A stretch of 56,543 nucleotides of DNA from positions 1 to 56,543 of the forward strand of contig SHZZ01000019.1 of assembly GCA_009692005.1 (NCBI GenBank). Reading direction: 5' to 3'. This DNA is from Gemmataceae bacterium (GTDB lineage: Bacteria > Planctomycetota > Planctomycetia > Gemmatales > Gemmataceae). The notes below the pieces were generated by a model, which was not told where the DNA came from, did not search any database, and saw only the letters and a list, made by a program, of their open reading frames with translations. Each line of letters starts with the position of its first letter. Position 1 is the first letter of the stretch. The position numbers and the translations under genes are program-made. Positions 50,707-56,543 of the stretch are shown piece after piece.

Positions 50707-51147
50707 TTAGTTGATTCTCACGGGGATCCTGCGGCCCTTGGCAGCTTCGTGCCGCGGCAACATTATTTTCAAGACACCATGTTCAAGCGACGCTTCCACC
50801 TTGTCGCCAGCGATCGGGAAGAGCAGCCTCAGGGTGCGGGAGAATTTCCCATGCTCCCTTTCCCGGCGGTGCCAGGTACCCTTCTCTTCGACCTTTTCCA
50901 CGGTCTGTTCTCCCTTGATCGTTACTTCGTTGGAGTTACTGACCGTGATTTCGAGGTCCTTCATGTCCATTCCGGGCACGAGCGCCTCCACGCGAATGTT
51001 GTCGCCTTCTTCCCAGACCTTCAAAGAAGGGAAAGTAGGGGCCGGGCTGGCCAAGTCCAAGTCACGGCCAAAGATTTGGAACAAGTTCGTGTGGCCTTTT
51101 AGCCCACTCAACCAAGGCAGCACCTGATTCAAACGGTTCACCGGCAT
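50707..51147 (-). CDS. Hsp20/alpha-crystallin family chaperone (first gene)
   Basis: 146 residues. The alpha-crystallin domain runs from FPSLKVWEEGDNIRVEALVP through VTIKGEQTVEK to the conserved EHGVLKIMLPRHE, with an I-x-V tail (RIPVRIN). The frame opens at a TTG (51165), but ATG 51147 has GGGAGG seven bases upstream. The predicted leader is about 140 bases, from a sigma-54-type promoter at 51297-51313. This would place the chaperone pair under an enhancer-binding protein instead of the usual heat-shock controls (no CIRCE or HAIR element seen). Confidence 0.93.
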   Translation of the reverse strand: MPVNRLNQVLPWLSGLKGHTNLFQIFGRDLDLASPAPTFPSLKVWEEGDNIRVEALVPGMDMKDLEITVSNSNEVTIKGEQTVEKVEEKGTWHRREREHGKFSRTLRLLFPIAGDKVEASLEHGVLKIMLPRHEAAKGRRIPVRIN

Positions 51148-51296
51148 GATATTTCCTCCCTTCAAAGTTTGGGCACGAAGTTTCCCCGTAGCCGCTACAA
51201 GCAGCTTATTTCCTGCCCTTTTTTCAGGGCCGTTTCAGGAAGGGTTAACTTTCCCAAATGGTTTCGATACACACTTTGTGAACGAGGAATAGTATT

Positions 51297-51313
51297 AGCA
51301 ACCGCTGTGCCAA
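51297..51313 (-). promoter_or_regulatory. Sigma-54-type (-24/-12) promoter of the Hsp20 operon
   Basis: On the minus strand: TTGGCAC-AGCGG-TTGCT. It matches the consensus YTGGCACGRNNNTTGCW at all positions but one, with exact -24/-12 spacing. Transcription would start near 51286, about 140 bases before the first Hsp20 start. No TTGACA/TATAAT alternative of similar quality is seen in this gap. Confidence 0.7.
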
Positions 51314-51391
51314 TTCGTTTTTCAAGATATTTATTTTCGTAACCAATTGATTTGAAACAACTTATAAAAAACCATCCTTGGCTCTTGTTTA

Positions 51392-51408
51392 GATGCCATT
51401 TTGGCATC
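51392..51408. promoter_or_regulatory. Palindromic site 1 (candidate activator site)
   Basis: GATGCCA-TTT-TGGCATC, perfect palindrome of 17 bases, centred near 51400. That is about 114 bases upstream of the predicted sigma-54 transcription start, the usual place for an enhancer-binding protein. It shares the core TGCCATTTTGGCA with site 2. Confidence 0.6.
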
Positions 51409-51444
51409 CAGGTCAGGTTGCGATGATTGAACCATCCAACAAGG

Positions 51445-51457
51445 TGCCATTTTGGCA
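51445..51457. promoter_or_regulatory. Palindromic site 2 (candidate activator site)
   Basis: TGCCA-TTT-TGGCA, identical core to site 1, 51 bases further upstream (centre about 165 bases from the predicted start) and eight bases past the stop of the sulfatase gene. Both sites are preceded by AACCATCC on the plus strand, so the two may be a duplicated unit. Confidence 0.6.
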
Positions 51458-51465
51458 TGTTTGAC

Positions 51466-53184
51466 CTATTGCTTCTTCTTTTCCTTCCCTTTTTTGGTTC
51501 CCTCTTTTTCACCCCAGATCCACGGCAAGACCTTGGCCCGGTAAGCCCACTTTTCCCACTGCGTTGACAGTTCACTTACTTTCTTGGGGTTCTCACTCGC
51601 CAGGTCATTCAACTCCACACGGTCGGTCTTCAAATCGTAAAGTTCCCACTTTCCATTAGGCCCCTTGGCCACCAATTTCCAGTCTCCCTTGCGGATGGCC
51701 CGGTTCCCTTCGTGTTCCCAATAAAGGGCTTCTCGTTCTAGCGGCTTGTTGGCAAAAGCCGGGACCAGACTTTTCCCTTCAGGGGGAAGGGTGGCAGCGT
51801 TGGCCCGGCGGGCGGGAAACTGGGCCCCGCCAACATCGATGCAGGTGGCCATCAGATCGATGAGGTGGCCAGGCTGATGGCGCAACTCCCCCGGAGCTTT
51901 AATTCCCTCAAGCCAGTGAGCGATCAGCGGGGTTGAAATTCCACCTTCATGCACCCAGTGTTTGAATTCCCGGAAGGGAGTGTTGGAAACATTGGCCCAA
52001 CCGGGGCCGTAGGCGATCCAGGTGTCGGGTCCGCCCGGCATCACTTTTTTCCCCATCAGCACCGGAAAGCCGTCACGAGTAGACTTGGGAATCATCATGG
52101 GCCAGCGGTAGGCCAAATCCACGGCGGGAAGAGTTGGCTTATCCAGGCGCGCTTCTTCGGGATGTTCCTTGGTTCCGGTGCGACCAGAGCCTTCGGCACA
52201 GCCGCCGTTGTCTTGTAAAAAGAAAATCAGCGTGTTCTCGAATTCTCCCGTGCTTTTCAAGGCTTGAACAATCCGGCCGATGCCCTGGTCAAGCCGGTCG
52301 ATCATGGCGGCGTAAACCTCCATGCAGCGGGCTTCCCAGGCTTTATCCGGCAAGGCATCCCAGTTTTGGGTGGTGGCGCTCATGGGCCAGGCCGCATCGA
52401 TGACACCCAGCTTCCTCGCCTTTTCCAATCGCGCCTTGCGGATCGGTTCGAATCCGCCAGCGTACTTGCCCTTGTACTTGGCAATGTCTTCCTCCAAGGC
52501 GTGCATCGGCCAATGGGCGGCGGTGAAAGCGGCGTAAAGGAAAAGTGGCTTATCCCCATGGTTTTGGTGATGGTCCACGATAAAGCGGGAAGCGTGATGG
52601 GCTATGGCGTCGGTGTAATAGAATTTTTTGGGCTGGAATTGCGGGTCGGCAAAAGCAGAGATGGGGGTATTGTCGCGGGTGAGAGTGTAAGGGTCGAAGA
52701 AGCTGCCGCCGCCCTGCAAGGTGCCGTAGTAGTGGTGAAAGCCGCGCTGCAAGGGCCAGTTGTGGCGGGAAGCCTCTTCCCCCGTGTGGCGGGTGACATG
52801 CCATTTTCCCACGGCATAGTTGCGGTAGCCGGCCGTGCCAAGAACCTCGGCTATAGTCGGAGTGTTGGCATTGAGGTCGCCCTTGTAACCGGGCCAGACG
52901 GTTTCGTTCATCATGTGGCCGATGCCGGCCTGATGCGGGTACAGGCCGGTGAGAAGCGAGGCGCGGGTGGGGCAGCAGCGAGCAGTGTTGTAGAACTGGG
53001 TGAAGCGCAAACCGCCTTCAGCCAGCCGGTTGAGGTTGGGTGTAAGGATCTCGCCGCCAAAACAGCCGAGGTCGGAAAAGCCCATGTCATCGGAGAGGAT
53101 AATGACAATGTTGGGCTGTCTGGCCCAAGAAGGAAAGGCCAGAGAGAAAAAAAGCAGCCCGCAAAAAACAACTCTGGAACCCAT
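51466..53184 (-). CDS. Secreted arylsulfatase (FGly, Cys-type)
   Basis: 572 residues: signal peptide (1-21, ending SWA), then the sulfatase fold. The metal-binding SDDMG is at residues 31-35. The FGly motif C70-C71-P72-T73-R74 followed by ASLLTG gives a Cys converted to formylglycine. GKWHVTRH supplies the second signature. The Lys-rich C-terminal tail is unusual. The frame extends to 53259, but ATG 53184 starts the signal peptide. It follows a second sulfatase gene on the same strand after an 81-base gap. Resembles arylsulfatase A-like enzymes acting on sulfated polysaccharides. Confidence 0.94.
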   Translation of the reverse strand: MGSRVVFCGLLFFSLAFPSWARQPNIVIILSDDMGFSDLGCFGGEILTPNLNRLAEGGLRFTQFYNTARCCPTRASLLTGLYPHQAGIGHMMNETVWPGYKGDLNANTPTIAEVLGTAGYRNYAVGKWHVTRHTGEEASRHNWPLQRGFHHYYGTLQGGGSFFDPYTLTRDNTPISAFADPQFQPKKFYYTDAIAHHASRFIVDHHQNHGDKPLFLYAAFTAAHWPMHALEEDIAKYKGKYAGGFEPIRKARLEKARKLGVIDAAWPMSATTQNWDALPDKAWEARCMEVYAAMIDRLDQGIGRIVQALKSTGEFENTLIFFLQDNGGCAEGSGRTGTKEHPEEARLDKPTLPAVDLAYRWPMMIPKSTRDGFPVLMGKKVMPGGPDTWIAYGPGWANVSNTPFREFKHWVHEGGISTPLIAHWLEGIKAPGELRHQPGHLIDLMATCIDVGGAQFPARRANAATLPPEGKSLVPAFANKPLEREALYWEHEGNRAIRKGDWKLVAKGPNGKWELYDLKTDRVELNDLASENPKKVSELSTQWEKWAYRAKVLPWIWGEKEGTKKGKEKKKQ

Positions 53185-53265
53185 GGCGCGCCTCCCAAAA
53201 AATCCCTGGTTTGAAATCAACACGGACAATTGAACCTTACCCTTTTTCAGACACAACAAGAAAGT

Positions 53266-55233
53266 TCAAGGCTTGCCCGCCCCGCTGTAAATCCGCAAAG
53301 AATCTATCAGGCCATGGAAGTACCCGCCGCCGCGGTTTTCTGTCACGGCGCTGCCAGTGTCGGCGCCAACCTGCAGGGAATCAGCAGGGTCGCGGCCGAG
53401 GAATTCCCCTGCCTGCGAACGCGCCTCTTCCACCCCGTTTACCACCAGAAACAACTCCTTTTTGGCGTTAATGCCCGCCTGAATATCCGCCCACTGGTTA
53501 ACCACCTTCGACTTTCCCTTGAGGATTTGAACCTTGCCGTTGTTGACCACGGCGAGGGAAGGGATTCCTTCATCCAGGTAGAGGCAGTAGCCGAAGGAGG
53601 CGCCTCCCCGCGAAACTATCGCGCCTGCCCGGGCTTCCGCTTGCACCCGCGCTTCAACCCTCCAGGGAATTCCCGCCGGGTTGAGCGACTCCGACTTGGC
53701 CACATCGATCCGCCCCTTGCCGCCCAGGGCCAAGGCTGTCTTGCCCTGGCCCCCTTTGCCATAAGAAACTTCCACGGCGGTTCCATGATTGTTGCTCCCC
53801 GACTGATCCGCGATCCGCCCTTTGCTTTCCTTGGCAAAGCGGAAATCGAGGACATATTTATCGAGGGCTTTGTTATTGACCACGGCAACAGGCTCCTCGG
53901 GCGGGTCTTTGTAATCCACCGCCTTGGCCTGCGCAGCGTACTCGGCTTCCAACTTTTTCAATAAGCCCGCCGAACCTGGATCCTTGATCAAGTTTTTCGT
54001 CTCATAGGGGTCCTTGCCCAGGTCGAACAGTTCGTTCCATTGCGGATTGCCGGGGTACTTGACCAGCTTGGCGGTCTCGGTCCGCACGGCGGTGACCGTG
54101 GGCGTGAAAAAAGCGGCCTCGCGAAAGTATTCGTAAAACCAGGCGGTCCGCCAGGGCGACGCCTTGCCTTCCAAGAGCGGCTTCCAGCTTTTACCTTGCA
54201 TTGACGAGGGAATGGCCACACCAGCGAAATCGAGCAGGGTCGGCGCCAGGTCGATGTTCAACGCCATCTGATCCAGGGTTTTCCCCTGACCCAGTTTCGG
54301 GTAGCGCACCAACAAGGGAATGCGCAGGCTTTCCTCGTATGCCGACCGCTTGTCGCCCAGGGTGTGTTCCCCCAAGTAATAACCATTGTCGCTGGAGTAA
54401 ACCACGACAGTGTTGTCGGCAAGTTTGAGTTCATCGAGCGCTTTGAGAACGCGGCCGACATTTTCATCAACGCCGGCGATCATGCGAAAGTAGCCCAGGT
54501 TGGCATTAACTTGCGGGCCTTCCTGCTTGGGCGGGCGAGGCATCGGCACGGGGAACGGGGGCAGCAGGTCAAAGTTCGGCGTCTTCAGCGCCGTCTTGCC
54601 TTCAAAATCTTTTTCGTGCCTGGTGGCCGGCTGGTAGGGCCCATGCGGCGCCTTGAACCCCAGGCACAGAAGGAAGGGCTGGTCCTGATTTTTCTTGATG
54701 AAATCAATCGCCATGCCAGTGGTGACATCGTCGATCCACCCTTGAGTTTCCTGCTTCACGCCATTCACTTCCACCGGGCAGTCGAAGTATATGCCCTGGC
54801 CAACGAAACTGGCCGACCAGTCGAAGCCCGGGCGCTGGCCCGATTGCATGCCCATGTGGAACTTTCCCGCGTAGCCGGTGGTGTACCCGGCTTTCTTCAA
54901 TTCGCTGGCGTGAGTGATGGCGGTTTGCGGAAAGGGGGTGCGGTTGTTGACGATGCCATGCTTGTGGATGTATTGCCCGGTGAGGAAGCAGGCGCGGCTG
55001 GGGGAGCACAAGGCGGTGACGACGAAGGCGTTGCGGAAGCGGAAGCCCTCGCGGGCAATGCGGTCCATGTTGGGAGTTTGAAACCAGGGGAAGCGCGCTT
55101 TTTCCCCTTGTTCCTTTTGCACCACGCCGAGAGCGTCGTGGCGCTGGTCGTCGGAGTAAAGAAAAACGAAGTTGGGTTTACCGGCGGCAGGCGCCGTGGC
55201 CAAAAGGGCGGTCAAAACCAGGGAAGAGAGCAT
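53266..55233 (-). CDS. Secreted sulfatase with a C-terminal LamG-like domain
   Basis: 655 residues: signal peptide (1-18), then a sulfatase domain to about residue 455. It shows YSDDQRHDALG, the FGly motif C76-S77-P78-S79-R80 followed by ACFLTG, and AGKFHMGMQ. The final 190 residues form a concanavalin A/LamG-like domain (LDFRFAKESKGRIADQSGSNNHG ... GYCLYLDEGIPSLAVVNNG ... GLIDSLRIYSG), probably carbohydrate-binding. It sits first in a two-sulfatase operon. No sulfatase-maturing enzyme gene is in the window. Resembles iduronate/heparan-type sulfatases, but the substrate is open. Confidence 0.94.
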   Translation of the reverse strand: MLSSLVLTALLATAPAAGKPNFVFLYSDDQRHDALGVVQKEQGEKARFPWFQTPNMDRIAREGFRFRNAFVVTALCSPSRACFLTGQYIHKHGIVNNRTPFPQTAITHASELKKAGYTTGYAGKFHMGMQSGQRPGFDWSASFVGQGIYFDCPVEVNGVKQETQGWIDDVTTGMAIDFIKKNQDQPFLLCLGFKAPHGPYQPATRHEKDFEGKTALKTPNFDLLPPFPVPMPRPPKQEGPQVNANLGYFRMIAGVDENVGRVLKALDELKLADNTVVVYSSDNGYYLGEHTLGDKRSAYEESLRIPLLVRYPKLGQGKTLDQMALNIDLAPTLLDFAGVAIPSSMQGKSWKPLLEGKASPWRTAWFYEYFREAAFFTPTVTAVRTETAKLVKYPGNPQWNELFDLGKDPYETKNLIKDPGSAGLLKKLEAEYAAQAKAVDYKDPPEEPVAVVNNKALDKYVLDFRFAKESKGRIADQSGSNNHGTAVEVSYGKGGQGKTALALGGKGRIDVAKSESLNPAGIPWRVEARVQAEARAGAIVSRGGASFGYCLYLDEGIPSLAVVNNGKVQILKGKSKVVNQWADIQAGINAKKELFLVVNGVEEARSQAGEFLGRDPADSLQVGADTGSAVTENRGGGYFHGLIDSLRIYSGAGKP

Positions 55234-55377
55234 ATCAGCACCTAAATAATGGTAAGATTTCCACTCCCCAGGATAGAAAAGAGGGCTCCTGAGGGGAAAT
55301 TAATTTTGGCCCATTTTGGGCAATTCGCGCGCTTACATAAATACGGGGTTCTCTGTTCCACCGCCAGGAGCCTTTCC

Positions 55378-56340
55378 ATGCTGACCCTTGCCGCGCTTTT
55401 TTCCTTTTGCTTGAACAACCCGGCCCAGCTTGCCAAAGAGGAAACCAAGGGGCCGCAAAAAATCAAAGCCGGGGTTTACATTACCCAGGTCTTTGGCCTG
55501 AAAAGCAATGCCGAATTCTTTCAAGCCGATTTTTGGTTTTGGCTGAACTACCCGGGCAAGCCGGTTGACTATTTCAGCAAGATGGAATTTTTCAATTCCC
55601 TGGAAGCGAGGCAAATCACCCGCGATACGGAGGAGATCCAGGGGGTCAACTGGGATGCCGCCAAATATTCCAACAAAATCGCCAAATCCTGGGATGTGGC
55701 CCATTTCCCTTTTGACAAACACACCCTGGAACTGCAGATCGAATCGACCCGGCCTATCAGTGAAATTATTTTAGAACCCGACACCAAGGACTTTGGAATA
55801 AATCCCACCATCGCCATGGATGGCTGGAAAGTGCTGGGCAAAAGGTTGCGCGTAGACCGGGCCAAATACACCTCGCGCTTTGGCGCGCCCAACCCGGAGA
55901 ATGGCGAGGAATTCCACCGCGCCATCCTCAGCATCGAAATCCGGCGCGATGCCCTCAGCCTTTTTTTTAAACTGCACGCCGGCGTTTATGTCACCTTTGC
56001 CATCACCATGTTGTCCTACTTCATGAGCCCGGCGGGGGATGATATTTTCAGCGCCCGCATGGGGCTCATTGTCGCCATGTTGTTCGCTTCCCTGGTCAAT
56101 TTGCAAATCGTCGACAATACCATTGGCCAGACCAACTCTCTTTCGCTTCCCGACAAGATTCACATCTTCACCATGATCAATCTGTTGGTGGCAGTTGCCG
56201 CGACACTTTATTCCAGGCGCTTTTGCGAGAGGGGAAAAAAAGTTTTTGCCAAGGAATTCGACCGCATCTGTTTGGGGCTGCAGTCTCTGGCCTACTTGGG
56301 CCTAAACATTATTTTGATTCTTCTGGCAGCGTATTCTTGA
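55378..56340 (+). CDS. Prokaryotic pentameric ligand-gated ion channel (Cys-loop receptor homologue)
   Basis: 320 residues. Signal peptide (1-19), then an extracellular beta-sandwich domain (about 25-195) containing VAHFPFDKHTLELQIES, the FPFD-centred loop of pentameric ligand-gated channels (FPFD at 110-113). Four membrane helices follow: M1 about 195-216, M2 about 223-246 (ARMGLIVAMLFASLVNLQIV), M3 about 259-279, M4 about 299-319. The M3-M4 loop is only about 20 residues, as in bacterial members such as GLIC and ELIC, and the loop cysteines are absent, also as in bacteria. The frame extends to 55249; ATG 55378 follows CAGGAG. Ligand and ion selectivity unknown. Confidence 0.78.
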   Translation: MLTLAALFSFCLNNPAQLAKEETKGPQKIKAGVYITQVFGLKSNAEFFQADFWFWLNYPGKPVDYFSKMEFFNSLEARQITRDTEEIQGVNWDAAKYSNKIAKSWDVAHFPFDKHTLELQIESTRPISEIILEPDTKDFGINPTIAMDGWKVLGKRLRVDRAKYTSRFGAPNPENGEEFHRAILSIEIRRDALSLFFKLHAGVYVTFAITMLSYFMSPAGDDIFSARMGLIVAMLFASLVNLQIVDNTIGQTNSLSLPDKIHIFTMINLLVAVAATLYSRRFCERGKKVFAKEFDRICLGLQSLAYLGLNIILILLAAYS

Positions 56341-56543
56341 TTCCTACCCGCGCTTCGGTTTAACTTAAGAACATTCCTGTCCGGACCTTTTTTTAATCCT
56401 AATCAAAAATCCAATGTCCCCTGCTTGCTCTCTGTTGCCGCCGGAACGATGCTCAGCTTTATCAACTCCGGCCAGCATATTACCAGGCCGTTGTACGAAA
56501 GCGCCTCTCCAGCCCATTTCTTCCTTTCACATAAGCTATAGAG
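56341..56543. other. End of window, no clear gene
   Basis: 203 bases after the channel gene. No gene is called with confidence. A 50-codon minus-strand frame (56365-56517) has AAAGGAAG before its ATG but no recognisable product. Confidence 0.5.

Larger units (their letters stand above)
51148..51465. other. Regulatory region of the Hsp20 operon
   Basis: 318 AT-rich bases. Minus-strand reading: two TGCCA-N3-TGGCA palindromes, a sigma-54-type promoter, then a leader with small hairpins (GCCCTGAAAAAAGGGC near 51215-51230; AGCTGCTTGTAGCGGCT near 51190-51206), ending in GGGAGG. No gene is seen. Confidence 0.75.

Noticed and set aside
51392-51457. The two TGCCA-N3-TGGCA palindromes as a short CRISPR-like array
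   Set aside because: Only two copies, with short cores and dissimilar surroundings; placement upstream of a sigma-54 site makes regulatory sites the better reading.
51441-51457. Second sigma-54 site in ATGGCACCTTGTTGG on the minus strand
   Set aside because: The TGGCAC half fits but the -12 half reads TTGG without the invariant GC, so it is not a usable promoter.
56365-56517. 50-codon minus-strand frame at the right edge with AAAGGAAG before its ATG
   Set aside because: Too short and without recognisable features; a good Shine-Dalgarno alone is weak evidence. Kept only as a note.

Overview
The window looks like a chromosomal stretch of a planctomycete, probably of the Gemmataceae/Pirellulaceae kind. 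The evidence is in the protein families. There are two planctomycete cytochrome C (DUF1549/DUF1553) genes, each paired with a Tat-exported DUF1501 gene. There are two DUF1559 prepilin-like proteins, a Ser/Thr kinase fused to WD40 repeats, two secreted FGly-type sulfatases, several zinc-ribbon membrane proteins and a PqaA-like protein. DNA is GC-rich with short gaps. I see no rRNA, tRNA, CRISPR array, integrase, transposase or phage gene.

Layout. 1-6.2 kb: planctomycete cytochrome C + DUF1501 + UbiA-like membrane protein + SAM methyltransferase, the last three joined by start/stop overlaps. 6.5-10 kb: Pit phosphate transporter, an orphan protein and an ECF-like sigma factor. 10.1-12.9 kb: serine biosynthesis pair (class V aminotransferase + serA). 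13-19 kb: zinc-ribbon/HEAT-repeat protein convergent with a 1219-residue kinase/WD40 protein. 19.2-23.1 kb: tyrosine/homogentisate catabolism operon (hpd, FAH-family hydrolase, hmgA, flavin reductase-like), followed by a convergent zinc alcohol dehydrogenase. 24.3-29.6 kb: second planctomycete cytochrome C + DUF1501 module, ending in a BPL_N/glutamine-amidotransferase-like protein. 29.6-32.9 kb: PqaA-like protein, then DUF1559 with two duplicated lipoproteins. 33.2-35.4 kb: two Tat-exported beta-propellers. 35.5-38.2 kb: aconitase. 38.4-39.6 kb: second DUF1559 plus a tiny lipoprotein. 39.8-42.4 kb: zinc-ribbon membrane protein, rRNA pseudouridine synthase and pdxH. 42.4-47.1 kb: RND pump and adaptor. 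47.3-50.1 kb: large MscS-type channel. 50.3-51.1 kb: two Hsp20 chaperones. 51.5-55.2 kb: two sulfatases. 55.4-56.3 kb: a prokaryotic pentameric ligand-gated ion channel homologue.

Most of the window is an ordinary mix of core metabolism and planctomycete envelope and secretome genes. Several signals are less ordinary. The Hsp20 pair is preceded by a near-perfect sigma-54 promoter. About 110 and 165 bp upstream of its predicted start lie two copies of a palindrome, TGCCA-N3-TGGCA, which is the layout of an enhancer-binding-protein-controlled operon. A Cys-loop-type channel homologue lies at the right end. The MscS channel carries four copies of an unassigned periplasmic module. An in-frame 18-bp minisatellite expands one planctomycete cytochrome C. 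A dispersed two-hairpin element sits preferentially between convergent genes. DUF1559 prepilin-like genes are twice followed directly by small lipoprotein genes.

Functions are assigned by reading the protein sequences and recognising family motifs; no database search was possible. Starts were chosen from Shine-Dalgarno-like sequence, signal peptides and family length where the longest frame looked over-extended.
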